A stretch of DNA of 64,000 nucleotides from CAZAQV01 sp964487255 (GCA_964487255.1 CAZAQV010000015.1:113779-177778), one strand, 5' to 3'. Numbered from the stretch's first letter, positions 49,237 to 57,602 are shown. A program made the numbers and translations. Notes: generated by a model not told the origin, from the sequence alone.

Positions 49237-50616
49237 ATGGCGGGTTTTTCGACGCTAGGTCTTTGCCCATCCTTGTGCGCTGTCGTCGCCGAGCTTGGGT
49301 TTGAGCACCCGACGCCGATCCAGACACAAGCGATACCGCCGCTTTTGGCCGGCAAAGATGTGCTTGGGCACGCGAAGACCGGAAGTGGCAAGACCGCCGC
49401 GTTTGCGCTGCCGATTCTGCAGAGAATCGAACTTGGCGACCGCACATTGCAAGCGCTCGTCATGTGTCCAACGCGCGAGCTCTCGGCTCAGGTGGCCGCG
49501 GAGATTCGCAGACTCGGTCGTAAGCTTGAGGGCCTGACGGTGCGCACGCTGACCGGCGGTGAACCCGTACGCGCACAAACCGAAGCGCTTGCGCGTGGGG
49601 TCCATATTGCGGTCGGGACCCCAGGTCGCATCTTGGACCATGTGGGGCGCGGCAACCTTGTCGCCACCTCGCTGCAAACCCTGGTTCTCGACGAGGCGGA
49701 TCGCATGCTCGACATGGGTTTCGAAGAAGACATGAATAAGGTCCTCGCTGCACTTCCAGTCGCACGGCAGACCGCGCTCTTCTCGGCAACATTCCCGGAC
49801 GGAATCGAAGCGATCCGTCGCGCGCATCAACGGAACGCGGTCCGGCTCACCGTCGGAGCGCCGGCTCAAATGACCTCCGAGCTCCAACAGTTCGCGCTTC
49901 TTACGCAAAGTGAAGAACAGAAGCCCGCGGCCCTGGGCTGGCTGTTCGATCAATACCTCAACGACTCGGCGTTGGTTTTCTGTAACTTCAAGGCGACCGT
50001 CAACGACGTCACCCGAAGGCTTGCCGAGCAAGGCATCGCAGTCGACTGCCTGCACGGTGACCTTGAGCAGTTTCATCGAGACCAAGTGCTCGCCAAGTTT
50101 CGCAACGGCAGTGTGCGGGTGCTGGTCGCAACCGACGTTGCCGGACGTGGCATCGATGTCAAAGACCTTGAGTTGGTCATCAACTATCAGCTTCCTGACC
50201 AACCGGAAATCTACCTTCACCGGATTGGGCGCACGGGGCGGGCGGGCAGCCAAGGGGTGGCCGTGTCCTTGTTTACGCGACGCGAAAGCGGCAAGATGCA
50301 GGCGATCGAGGCGATGACCGGAGCACCGATCGAGCGCATCGCAGCGCCGAGCTCTTTCCGTGGCGAGCCCAAAGCCCATCGCGCCGCCTTTGCGACGCTC
50401 CTGATCTCTGGCGGTCGCAAAGACAAGTTGCGTCCCGGGGATATCCTCGGCGCGCTCACCGGTGACGCGGGTCTTTCAGGCAGCGACGTCGGCAAGATCG
50501 AGCTTCATGAGCGCATCACCTACGTTGCGGTTGCCGTGGCGAAGAGCAAAGCCGCGGCCAAGGCACTCAATGAGGGACGCATCAAAAAAAAACGCTTCCG
50601 CGTCAGCCTTGTCTAG
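49237..50616 (+). CDS. dbpA: DbpA-type ATP-dependent DEAD-box RNA helicase
   Basis: ATG 49237 follows a GAAGG ribosome-binding site; 49177 adds 20 residues. The 459-residue helicase has all core motifs: FEHPTPIQTQAIPPLL (Q motif), AKTGSGKT (I), TPGRILDHV (Ib), VLDEADRML (II, DEAD), FSATFP (III, SAT), ATDVAGRGIDVK (V) and HRIGRTGRAG (VI). The C-terminal ~75 residues (KDKLRPGDILGALTGDAGLS) form the DbpA RNA-binding RRM, specific for hairpin 92 of 23S rRNA. The role is late 50S ribosome assembly. Confidence 0.95.
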   Translation: MAGFSTLGLCPSLCAVVAELGFEHPTPIQTQAIPPLLAGKDVLGHAKTGSGKTAAFALPILQRIELGDRTLQALVMCPTRELSAQVAAEIRRLGRKLEGLTVRTLTGGEPVRAQTEALARGVHIAVGTPGRILDHVGRGNLVATSLQTLVLDEADRMLDMGFEEDMNKVLAALPVARQTALFSATFPDGIEAIRRAHQRNAVRLTVGAPAQMTSELQQFALLTQSEEQKPAALGWLFDQYLNDSALVFCNFKATVNDVTRRLAEQGIAVDCLHGDLEQFHRDQVLAKFRNGSVRVLVATDVAGRGIDVKDLELVINYQLPDQPEIYLHRIGRTGRAGSQGVAVSLFTRRESGKMQAIEAMTGAPIERIAAPSSFRGEPKAHRAAFATLLISGGRKDKLRPGDILGALTGDAGLSGSDVGKIELHERITYVAVAVAKSKAAAKALNEGRIKKKRFRVSLV

Positions 50617-50684
50617 CGGTCCATCGGAACGCCGAGCTAGCTGCTTCATTCGTTTCGACACGAGAGTTATGACAGGCTGTCCCG

Positions 50685-51830
50685 ATGCGAATCGCAGTCG
50701 CTGTACTTCTGTCTATTCACGGTCTCATTCACCTTTTGGGTTGGCTCAAGAGCTGGAAGCTGATGGAGGTTCCGCAGTTGACCGGCCGTACTTTGTTTGA
50801 ACTGCCGGAGTCGCTCTCCCGCACGGTCGGCGCGATGTGGCTACTTTGCTGTGTTGCTCTTCTGGGGGCAGCCTTGATGCTCTTGCTTCGAAGCGGGCCC
50901 TGGTGGATCGCGGCGGCTAGCGGAATGCTCTTGTCTCAGCTGCTCGTGATCTACGCTTGGCCCGATGCAAAAGCCGGGACCTTGCTCAATGTCATTCTTT
51001 TGCTTCCCGTAGCGATCGGTTGGGCTGGAGCGCAGTTTCACAAAGACACGCAGGAGCAGGTGAGTGCGCTTTTGTCCGGCGTGACCGGACAGCATGCCGA
51101 GTCTGTCACACAGGAGATGCTTGAACCGCTTCCCGTGCCTGTGAGGCGATGGCTCGATCAAAGTGGCATCGTGGGCAAGCCCATCCCTCGAAGCGTGCGG
51201 CTCCGGCAACGCGCGCATATGCGTACCGAACCGGGCGCGGACGAAATGCCGGCGTCCGCAGTGCAGTACTTCCGAGTCGATCGACCTGGTTTCATTTGGC
51301 ACGTGAAGCTGCGAATGATGCGTGTTCTTCCCGTCGTGGGCCGCGACACGTACCTCGACGGTCAAGGTTATATGCTCATCAAGCTGGCGTCGCTTATTCC
51401 TGTGGCCGATGCGACAGGCACGAAGATCAACCAAGGCTCTCTGCTTCGCTACCTTGGCGAAACAGTCTGGTTCCCTGCCGCGGCGCTAAGTCCATACATC
51501 GACTGGGAACCCATCGACGCGCAATCGGCCCGGGCCACGATGACCTATGGCGGCATTTCTGAAGCAGCCGTCTTTTCTTTTGATGAACAAGGTCGTTTCG
51601 TGCGACTGAGGGCCGAGCGATACTTCGGTGGCGGGCCGGATGCCCAAAAGGAAACGTGGGAAGTCCAAGCCACAGGTTGGGATCGAGTTACCAACCACTT
51701 TCTACCGGTTGAAGGCGTGGTTCGTTGGCAACTCCCAGAGGGAGAGTTTACGTTCTATCGCTGGAAGCTGACCGACATCGAATACGACCCGGCCGCTCCC
51801 TATCCAATCGACGAAGGCCCCGCACTGTGA
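50685..51830 (+). CDS. DUF6544-family membrane protein
   Basis: Residues 1-115 hold about four hydrophobic helices (AVAVLLSIHGLIHLLGWLKS, VGAMWLLCCVALLGAALMLL, WWIAAASGMLLSQLLVIYAW, LLNVILLLPVAIGWAGA). The C-terminal ~265 residues form a soluble domain typical of DUF6544: PVPVRRWLDQSGIVGKPIPR, QYFRVDRPGFIWHVKLRMM, and GETVWFPAAALSPYIDWEP. The family has no known function. Signal is given by the N-terminal helix; no neighbours suggest a pathway. Confidence 0.85.
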   Translation: MRIAVAVLLSIHGLIHLLGWLKSWKLMEVPQLTGRTLFELPESLSRTVGAMWLLCCVALLGAALMLLLRSGPWWIAAASGMLLSQLLVIYAWPDAKAGTLLNVILLLPVAIGWAGAQFHKDTQEQVSALLSGVTGQHAESVTQEMLEPLPVPVRRWLDQSGIVGKPIPRSVRLRQRAHMRTEPGADEMPASAVQYFRVDRPGFIWHVKLRMMRVLPVVGRDTYLDGQGYMLIKLASLIPVADATGTKINQGSLLRYLGETVWFPAAALSPYIDWEPIDAQSARATMTYGGISEAAVFSFDEQGRFVRLRAERYFGGGPDAQKETWEVQATGWDRVTNHFLPVEGVVRWQLPEGEFTFYRWKLTDIEYDPAAPYPIDEGPAL

Positions 51831-51996
51831 AACCAGGGAAGGCGGAGATTCAAGCAGGGTGGTTCGTCGATAGCGATGGCATGCAACGCGGCTTGTTGCC
51901 GCTCTCGGTGCACCGGTACGACGAGTCCACCGCGGGCTTAGGGGACGATCTTCGTCATTTCGTCATTTCGTCATTTGGAAGGAGTATAATCGTGCG
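51831..51996. other. Intergenic region with tandem octamer and TATAAT box
   Basis: Three perfect tandem copies of tcgtcatt lie at 51952-51975. GGAAGGAG at 51977-51983 and TATAAT at 51985-51990 precede ATG 51997. TATAAT is only six bases from the ATG, so the following lipoprotein mRNA may be leaderless if this is the -10 box. Otherwise the GGAAGGAG is a somewhat distant ribosome-binding site. A short open frame in 51831-51950 was not recognised. Confidence 0.45.
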
Positions 51997-52584
51997 ATGA
52001 AGTTTTTCGGAATCAGCCTCTTTGTGCTCATGACGGTTGCGTGCGGTGACGACGAGCCCACCGCGACCGAGGACACGGGCACGAACGATTCGGCCGTGAC
52101 CCAAGATGCGGAAGCGAGTGACACCGGCACGACCGCTGATACCGGCGCTGCGGATACGGGAGCCAGCGACGCTGCCGACTCAAGCGACACCAGCGAGGGT
52201 GCCAAGGCAGACGCAGCGGCGGCATGTCTCGCCGATGGCGAGTGCGGTACCTGGGCTGCGGCGCTAGCAGGTGCACCTCGTGACGCAGACGGTATCGGAA
52301 ACTGTGCAATTCAGCTCCACCAAGCCGACTGTTGTGGCGCTGTGCGCGCGTACGGCATCAACCATGGTGCGCGAACGACGCTGTGTCCGGCCGAGGCCAC
52401 TTGCGTCGCCACGTATCCGGCTTCTCCGGGCTGCACGGACAGCACCATCACGACCGACACCGAAGAGACGACTTCTGACATGAACGAGGTCAAGCTCCGC
52501 TGGGTCGAGGGCACATGCGAGACGTTCGTTTGCACAACCGCGGGCTGTATGGATGCACCCGGAATCGAAGGCGGATGCGGCTGA
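51997..52584 (+). CDS. Cys-rich lipoprotein with Thr/Asp/Ala linker
   Basis: The signal peptide (MKFFGISLFVLMTVAC) has a lipobox and is followed by a long acidic linker of DTG/ADTGA repeats to about residue 65. The ~125-residue domain has ten or more Cys (CLADGECGTW, NCAIQLHQADCCG, CETFVCTTAGCMD, GGCG), so it is heavily disulfide-bonded. No family was recognised. The pattern matches other surface lipoproteins here. Confidence 0.75.
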   Translation: MKFFGISLFVLMTVACGDDEPTATEDTGTNDSAVTQDAEASDTGTTADTGAADTGASDAADSSDTSEGAKADAAAACLADGECGTWAAALAGAPRDADGIGNCAIQLHQADCCGAVRAYGINHGARTTLCPAEATCVATYPASPGCTDSTITTDTEETTSDMNEVKLRWVEGTCETFVCTTAGCMDAPGIEGGCG

Positions 52585-52678
52585 CGGAGCACAGGGCTTC
52601 GGGGACTGTTCGCAAAGCGCTCGGAGCGAAAAGACGAAGATCGTCCCCGGGTGTTTCCGGGTGTTTCTTCCGTGTGCT

Positions 52679-53665
52679 ATGGCGTCGAGCGTGAAGACGT
52701 ATCTTATGCTGATGCTTGTATGTCTCTTTGCTTGTTCAGAAAGTCGTCGGGGCAGCAACGGTCGAGGGGACGCGACAGTGATGGACGCGGAGATAGATGG
52801 GGCGGGAAGCTCCCTGGCTGAAAACAGCAATCGAGGCTGCTCCAATGGCAAAGACGACGACGGGGACGAAGCGATTGACTGCGAAGACCCCGACTGTGCC
52901 GAACGCTTGGTGTGTGTCGGCGAGAGCACGAACGCACGTTGCTCCAATGGTAAAGATGACGACAGGGACGGAGCCACAGACTGTGACGATGCCGATTGTG
53001 CAGCGGAGGCTATCGTCGTGTGTTCAAACGGAACCAGCACCGCCGTTTCCGAAGCCGTTTGGGACGCAAAGACCAACGAAGCATGTGGCGATGAGCTGGA
53101 CAACGACGCGGACGGCTTAGCGGATTGTGGCGACCCCTCTTGCGACGCGAACGCGTCACGTTGTGCAACCAAGGCAGATGAGTTCGGAAACGAAGCTTGT
53201 AGCGATGGCGTTGACAATGATCTGGATGGAGCAGCCGATTGCGATGATCCGCAATGCCGGCTTGAGGGCGTTGTGGTGTGCGATGGGACGACCCCCGTCT
53301 CATTTGCAAGCACTGAGGACATCACAAACGCGGCCAATATCGAATGCAGTGATGGTAAAAATGGCGACGGAAACCCGTTCACCGACTGTGAAGATTTCAG
53401 CTGTTCGACCGATGACCTAGTCACCATCTGCGACACAAGTAGCGAGGGAAACATTCGCACCTGCAGCGACGGTCTCAATAACGACGGAAACGAAGATTTC
53501 TCCGATTGTGGAGATTTTGCGTGCACGCGCGATAACGCTCGTTTGGATATCTGCCCTGAAGTCGAAAAGGGCTCGGTCGAGTGCTCGGATGGCATCGACA
53601 ATGACGGCAACGGTTTCGCCGACTGCTTCGACCAGCTCTGCGTGAACAGTCGCGCCTGTCTATGA
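52679..53665 (+). CDS. Lipoprotein with multiple MopE-like acidic Cys repeats
   Basis: ATG 52679 begins a signal peptide with lipobox LFAC; earlier in-frame starts lie in the previous gene's tail. The mature protein is built of about seven repeats of the form CSDGxDNDxDGxxDCxDxxC (CSNGKDDDGDEAIDCEDPDC, ACSDGVDNDLDGAADCDDPQ), the MopE/calcium-binding pattern. Each repeat has two Cys and a DxDxDG-like acidic loop, so metal-stabilised modules on the surface are likely. Function unknown. Confidence 0.82.
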   Translation: MASSVKTYLMLMLVCLFACSESRRGSNGRGDATVMDAEIDGAGSSLAENSNRGCSNGKDDDGDEAIDCEDPDCAERLVCVGESTNARCSNGKDDDRDGATDCDDADCAAEAIVVCSNGTSTAVSEAVWDAKTNEACGDELDNDADGLADCGDPSCDANASRCATKADEFGNEACSDGVDNDLDGAADCDDPQCRLEGVVVCDGTTPVSFASTEDITNAANIECSDGKNGDGNPFTDCEDFSCSTDDLVTICDTSSEGNIRTCSDGLNNDGNEDFSDCGDFACTRDNARLDICPEVEKGSVECSDGIDNDGNGFADCFDQLCVNSRACL

Positions 53666-53725
53666 TGCTCGCTTTGCTAGAAAGACTCGGCTTCATCTCT
53701 CCCAAGACAGCAACGGCTGTGCGCC

Positions 53726-53802
53726 GTCTCCGACATGTCTCCACCGCTCTGTTCCCCACCGTTTTTCCCAGGACCGCCCCGTTTTGGAGAAATATTGGAG
53801 AC
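53726..53802. repeat. Palindromic intergenic repeat R1, copy 1
   Basis: A 77-bp element whose left end (GTCTCCGACATGTCTCC) is an imperfect inverted repeat of its right end (GGAGAAATATTGGAGAC). The right end is identical in all four copies. The middle (ccgctctgttccccaccgtt) is also shared. The element overlaps the predicted start of the following gene. Confidence 0.85.
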
Positions 53803-54572
53803 AACCGGGAACCTTGGTAGCGCCACTTCCTCTCATGGGGGTGACTGCGTGTAGTTGCGGTCCGCCGAATACGCCCGGGAGACTTCGTATGGCTTTCTGG
53901 CCATCAGACGGAGAGATCACGCCAGATGGACGCATCATCGTCCTTTGGGGCGGAGGTAGTTGGTCGCGGGGGCAATCGGGTGTGAAGCGCTCGAAAACGC
54001 TACACCTAACCCTGCGATCGGAGCAGGGTGATACCGTGCCGCTCGAAGATCTGCATCGGCACGGCGGAATGCACATGCGCCCTGGGTGGGCTGGCGCGGG
54101 CAACGGCAGCCAGATCTTCCTTCGACCAGACCGGGAACTCAAACGCGGTCATCGCTACCATATCGCTGAACTGCGCATCGAAGATGAGCGAGAATGGCCG
54201 CATTCATGGCTGGTTGCGAGGAAGCCATCCAGGACGCCTCACTGGACGGGCCGGGTTTCGTTTGACGAGCGAGCCGATCAAGCCTGGGCATCGCGTAGAG
54301 TTTTGTCTAGCTGTGATCGGGATCTACGACATTGGATGCTTCCCACCAATATGGACGAAGGCTGGGTCTTGATCATTGGTCGGGTCGGGACGGAATCGCG
54401 CAGCTGGATGGTGCCGATCGACGGCAAGCCTTTGGGCTGGCACTTTGGTCCTTGTGCCATCAACCCGCCATACCCGATGTTCGAAGGTGGAGCGGTTTTA
54501 CGATTGACGCTGGTCGGAATCGACGGGCAGACGTCCTCAGAGTCCCGCGTAGTTGTACTGCCTTCGAAATGA
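53784..54572 (+). CDS. Hypothetical exported protein; 5' end fused to repeat R1
   Basis: The frame begins in the right arm of repeat R1 (TTG 53784). The first residues (EKYWRQPGTLVAPLPLMGVT) are therefore repeat-derived, followed by ACSCGPPNTPG. The nearby gene at 57718 also has a signal peptide ending in ACSC, so this protein probably once had one too and its coding sequence was replaced by the repeat. ATG 53835 would leave no signal. The remainder (~230 residues) is rich in Trp, Gly and beta patterns (GRIIVLWGGGSWSRG, AVLRLTLVGIDGQTSS). Function unknown. The stop codon TGA begins the duplicated segment R2. Confidence 0.55.
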   Translation: MEKYWRQPGTLVAPLPLMGVTACSCGPPNTPGRLRMAFWPSDGEITPDGRIIVLWGGGSWSRGQSGVKRSKTLHLTLRSEQGDTVPLEDLHRHGGMHMRPGWAGAGNGSQIFLRPDRELKRGHRYHIAELRIEDEREWPHSWLVARKPSRTPHWTGRVSFDERADQAWASRRVLSSCDRDLRHWMLPTNMDEGWVLIIGRVGTESRSWMVPIDGKPLGWHFGPCAINPPYPMFEGGAVLRLTLVGIDGQTSSESRVVVLPSK

Positions 54573-54692
54573 CGACATCACACGGATTAACGCACTCTAC
54601 AATCTACTCTTCACGGCTCGAAGTCAGAGCATGGATTTGCTTGTAGCAAATCCGCTCTTTGGTTCTCGCACGCTCATCGCCAGCACTTCGTT
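54570..54692. repeat. Duplicated 123-bp segment R2, copy a
   Basis: This stretch is identical except for one base to 56323-56445. It contains a hairpin, AGAGCATGGATTTGC-TTGTA-GCAAATCCGCTCT, with a two-base bulge. It is immediately followed by repeat R1 copy 2, as the other R2 is by R1 copy 4, so the two together form a composite ~200-bp element. Confidence 0.92.
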
Positions 54693-54702
54693 TTCCGCGC
54701 CC

Positions 54703-54770
54703 GTCTCCAACATTTCCGCCGCTCCGTTCCCCACCGTTCCTCGCAATACCGCCGGAGAAATATTGGAGAC
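54703..54770. repeat. Palindromic intergenic repeat R1, copy 2
   Basis: 68 bp, from GTCTCCAACATTTCC to GGAGAAATATTGGAGAC. The two ends can pair over about 14 of 17 positions. The middle 'gctccgttccccaccgttcc' matches copies 1 and 4. It is located 11 bp after segment R2. Confidence 0.88.
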
Positions 54771-54793
54771 AATGACGCCTGCGACTTCAGAGG

Positions 54794-54837
54794 TACAGCG
54801 AACCCACCCAGGTTCTCGTTTTCGGCTCCCACGAAAA
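54794..54837 (-). repeat. Repeat R4 (PKT-type motif), copy 1
   Basis: On the minus strand tttcgtgggagccgaaaacg and the following bases match the stretch at 60866-60910 and, more weakly, 58756-58800. Translated in one frame, all three give an [FS]xxPKTxTxxGS pattern, here FSWEPKTRTWVGS ending in a stop. It is probably a decayed fragment of a once-coding sequence. Confidence 0.5.
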
Positions 54838-55022
54838 TGGAAAAGGGTGAGCTGATGGAGTGGTCGGCGCGCCAGCTGGCGTCACTTGGTCCTTCATGGC
54901 GCGAGGGTCGAGCCCATCCCCATCTAGTTTGCGGTCCTCAGCACACTTCTGCCGCCGCGAGCGGGCATCGAAGTGGGTCAAAGAGCAGTCGTGGATGCCC
55001 TCGAACGTTGCAAAGTGCTCGA
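54838..55022. other. Intergenic debris between repeats
   Basis: About 185 bases with open frames on both strands but no start, ribosome-binding site or recognisable motif. It lies between R4 copy 1 and R1 copy 3 and is best read as non-coding remnant. Confidence 0.4.
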
Positions 55023-55091
55023 TTCCATCCACCGCTCCCTTCCTCACCATTCTGCACGTTTCCGCCTCGGTTTCGGAGAAATATTGGAGAC
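55023..55091. repeat. Palindromic intergenic repeat R1, copy 3 (degenerate)
   Basis: The right end GGAGAAATATTGGAGAC is intact, but the left end has decayed (gattccatccaccgctcc). It sits 10 bp downstream of the stop codon of the leftward SMI1-like gene, so it could form part of its terminator. Confidence 0.75.
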
Positions 55092-55100
55092 AAGAAGAGG

Positions 55101-56285
55101 TTAGTTTCCGACAAGTTGCCAGGGATCGTAGATTTCATCTTTTTCGTAGTAGGACTGGACCAGGCGAATCCATGCTTTGGTCGTCGGCGCAACGTCGCCA
55201 AGGTAGCGACCTTCTTCGATGAGAACGACAGGATAATCGGTTGCAGAGAAAACGCTCTTGGTGGGCCTGGTCAAATCAAGCGCATGGCATGCCGAAATGC
55301 TGTTGGTGAGCGTGTAGGCGAATGGCAAGACCGGAGATTTCAGGTCGGTGTCTGAGCTGGACGGATCAAATCCAGGCAGATCACTTGCTGGGCAGCAGTC
55401 GTGTTCGGCGTTCTCATCGAACTCTTCAAGATAGTTTTCGATGAGGGTGTAGAAGTCAGCATCTGGATTCCATCCATTCTCACGGCGAATTGCGTTCTCC
55501 CAGTGCCTTCGAAGCCCTTTCGGGAGTCTGAATGAGAACTCCTCTTCGATGCGGTCAAGCATCCCCAAGCGAACGTCTGGCAGTGTCTCTTCATGCATCG
55601 CTCTCTTCTCGGCAGCCGCGCGCGCCAATTTCAGGTTTGCCTGGATTTTAGCGCGGCTAGCGCCTCGTCGAATCAGCTCTGCGCCAAGTTCGTCAAGCCG
55701 ATCGCCGTAGTAGAGACCGTCCTCGTTTTGACAGCATCTGAGCAGAATTTGCTCCAGAACTTTCGTTTCTGCCATCTCAAACGGAGCTTCGTACAACAGG
55801 CTCGTGGGGGCGCGCCAGTCAGAGTCCAGCTTTGCTTCGGCGATCCGGCCGAGAAGTTCACGGCTCCAACCGATTCTGGAAGCGAGCCTGACGAGTGTGT
55901 CCACGTCCGTTTCCTCGACCGTCCTAAGCAGTTCGCTCGTGGCTCGCTCCTGGTCATTCACTTCGATCAACGCATCAAGCCTCATGTCTCGCATTTCGTC
56001 ATCAATGGCTTGATCCTTTGCGAGTCGATCGATGAAGCTTACAACCTGCTCGTACTCCCGCTGCTGTATGTGCATGCGTGCCTGAGCGTGGTTGGAAAAC
56101 GGTCGCTCTGAGGGCGTGCCGTCGATTCGCGTGATCAGTACCCGTCCGGATTCATATCGACCCTCGCAAAGAATCCACCGCCCTACTGAAACACCTTCGA
56201 GCGCGCTATGAACACCTTCCCCAAGCACAACTTGATTCCCATTCCAGTAAAGTCCCTCTTCGCGCTTCTCGCACTTCACTTTCAT
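55101..56285 (-). CDS. Large protein with SMI1/KNR4-like C-terminal region
   Basis: A 394-residue soluble protein. The N-terminal ~70 residues are beta-rich (GLYWNGNQVVLGEGVHSALE). Residues ~70-215 are helical and tandem-like (ERATSELLRTVEETDVDTLV). The region from ~240 (MLDRIEEEFSFRLPKGLRRH) matches the opening of SMI1/KNR4 (SUKH) domains, where a conserved 'E..lg..LP..y..' helix precedes the strand-rich core. SUKH proteins often act as immunity proteins against polymorphic toxins. No toxin gene was found next to it. It is bracketed by repeats R1 (both sides) and R2. Confidence 0.55.
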   Translation of the reverse strand: MKVKCEKREEGLYWNGNQVVLGEGVHSALEGVSVGRWILCEGRYESGRVLITRIDGTPSERPFSNHAQARMHIQQREYEQVVSFIDRLAKDQAIDDEMRDMRLDALIEVNDQERATSELLRTVEETDVDTLVRLASRIGWSRELLGRIAEAKLDSDWRAPTSLLYEAPFEMAETKVLEQILLRCCQNEDGLYYGDRLDELGAELIRRGASRAKIQANLKLARAAAEKRAMHEETLPDVRLGMLDRIEEEFSFRLPKGLRRHWENAIRRENGWNPDADFYTLIENYLEEFDENAEHDCCPASDLPGFDPSSSDTDLKSPVLPFAYTLTNSISACHALDLTRPTKSVFSATDYPVVLIEEGRYLGDVAPTTKAWIRLVQSYYEKDEIYDPWQLVGN

Positions 56286-56322
56286 GGTCGAAAGCTAGCT
56301 GTGAAGACCACGTTCTTCAACG

Positions 56323-56445
56323 TGACGACATCACACGGATTAACGCACTCTACAATCTACTCTTCACGGCTCGAAGTCAGAGCATGGATTTGCTTGTAGT
56401 AAATCCGCTCTTTGGTTCTCGCACGCTCATCGCCAGCACTTCGTT
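56323..56445. repeat. Duplicated 123-bp segment R2, copy b
   Basis: Matches 54570-54692 with a single difference (c to t) in the hairpin arm (GTAAATCC for GCAAATCC). The change keeps a G-U pair in RNA. It lies between the start of the leftward SMI1-like gene (37 bp away) and repeat R1 copy 4. Confidence 0.92.
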
Positions 56446-56453
56446 CCCCGAGC

Positions 56454-56533
56454 GTTTCTCCAACATGTCTCCAGCGCTCCATTACCCATGGTTCCTCGCA
56501 ATTACACCTCCGTTTTGGAGAAATATTGGAGAC
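56454..56533. repeat. Palindromic intergenic repeat R1, copy 4
   Basis: 80 bp, from GTTTCTCCAACATGTCTCC to GGAGAAATATTGGAGAC, the best-preserved palindrome of the four. It sits just upstream of the AgmX-type lipoprotein gene, whose frame is open through it. Confidence 0.88.
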
Positions 56534-56579
56534 GGATTGTGTAGATTGGGAACGGTACATTTTGCGATATGCTTGTGGC

Positions 56580-57521
56580 GTGGTCCATCACGACGACTCC
56601 CGCTCGCTCCGAGCCTTGGCGGCTCTGCTTTGTGTTGCCGCGACCGCCTGTGGCGGAACTTCTCACGTGATCACACCTGACGAAGGGACGGAACGAGTTT
56701 GGCGGCCGAGCTATGTGGTGATCGTTGGTCGCGATCCGCATAGCCCAAAGGTTCTACCGGAAGGATGCAAAAAGCTTGGTTCCGTCACGGTGACAGCGGC
56801 GAATGAGAAGATTTCCTACCACAGTGAGTTTCGCGAAGGGGCTCAACGGCTTGGTGGCAATGCTGTCGCGGACGTGGTGCACCTGTCTCCGCTTCGCCAG
56901 CAAGGGAACGTCTACACCTGTCCGTTCTTCGCAGATGCTGAACCAAATGAAACGAGTATTGCGAATGAACCTGTCGAGTACGAAGAATCGGACGCATTGA
57001 GCAATAGCGACGGGGAGGTGATCGCACGAGAGGTGGATAGGTCCGACGCCTCTTGTGGCACAGGAGGCGGCGGCAAAGGATGGGGGACGATTTCGATGCC
57101 CGGAGAGCCTCGTCCAGCGCGGTGCCCCTCTGCACTTTCAAGCGATCAACATCAAAGTTCATCGGAGCTAGGCACCTGCACAGCGTGGCCGGATGTAGAG
57201 ATTGCAATAGAGCGAGCAGAAGGAGGTGATGGCCTATTCCCGGACTGGCCGCTCGGCGCCGTGTCTGAGTTTCAAGGCTGTGCCGTCGCGAGTAGGATGG
57301 GGAGCTCCAAAGCGAGCGCTAGATTTGAAATCCATGGAGAACACGGCGTGAGTCCGAAACGTGTAAAGCTGAAAAGCGCATCGATGAACAAATATGCCAG
57401 CGGATGCATTATGGGACTGCTTCAAAGTTGGCCCATGCCCAAGACGCAGTCAGAGACGAAGAAACTCATGTTCGATTTGACCATTGAATGCGATGGCTCA
57501 TGCGGGAATCGAAACCACTGA
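56580..57521 (+). CDS. Lipoprotein with DUF4156-like and AgmX/TonB-C-like domains
   Basis: GTG 56580 is preferred because it begins directly before a signal peptide (SLRALAALLCVAATAC) with lipobox; the frame is open further upstream, but only through repeat R1. A DUF4156/RcsF-like segment follows (GCKKLGSVTVTAANEK, AQRLGGNAVADVV, VYTCPF). The last ~95 residues match the AgmX/PglI C-terminal module of Myxococcota (SARFEIHGEHGVSPKRVKL, KYASGCIMGLLQSWPMPK), named for gliding-motility proteins. Two Cys (GCAVA and GCIMG) are conserved in that module. Function: envelope protein, role unknown. Confidence 0.7.
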   Translation: MVHHDDSRSLRALAALLCVAATACGGTSHVITPDEGTERVWRPSYVVIVGRDPHSPKVLPEGCKKLGSVTVTAANEKISYHSEFREGAQRLGGNAVADVVHLSPLRQQGNVYTCPFFADAEPNETSIANEPVEYEESDALSNSDGEVIAREVDRSDASCGTGGGGKGWGTISMPGEPRPARCPSALSSDQHQSSSELGTCTAWPDVEIAIERAEGGDGLFPDWPLGAVSEFQGCAVASRMGSSKASARFEIHGEHGVSPKRVKLKSASMNKYASGCIMGLLQSWPMPKTQSETKKLMFDLTIECDGSCGNRNH

Positions 57522-57542
57522 ATAGGGATTCGCTAACTCATC

Positions 57543-57602
57543 GCCGACATTCGGTTTTCCTCGAATCCCACTTTCAGTAAAACACAAACTCGATTCCATG
57601 TT
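57543..57602. repeat. Repeat R3, copy a
   Basis: 60-bp direct repeat matching 58665-58724 with five mismatches. It begins gccgacattcggt and ends cgattccatgtt. It lies upstream of the gene at 57718; the other copy lies directly downstream, so the gene is bracketed. Confidence 0.9.

Noticed and set aside
49154..49447. Upstream part of the HEAT-repeat frame as coding
   Set aside because: It overlaps the helicase gene and is Arg/Ser-rich without motif; GTG 49153 gives a clean protein.
51725..52000. 91-codon frame overlapping the end of the DUF6544 gene
   Set aside because: First third is a shadow of the DUF6544 gene; the remainder shows no recognisable domain.
54787..55050. 87-codon minus-strand open frame between repeats
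   Set aside because: Its only recognisable part is the R4 motif; no start signal and no conserved domain.
53726..56533. Repeats R1 as a CRISPR array
   Set aside because: Copies are 68-80 bp, irregularly spaced by hundreds of bases and separated by genes; no cas genes.
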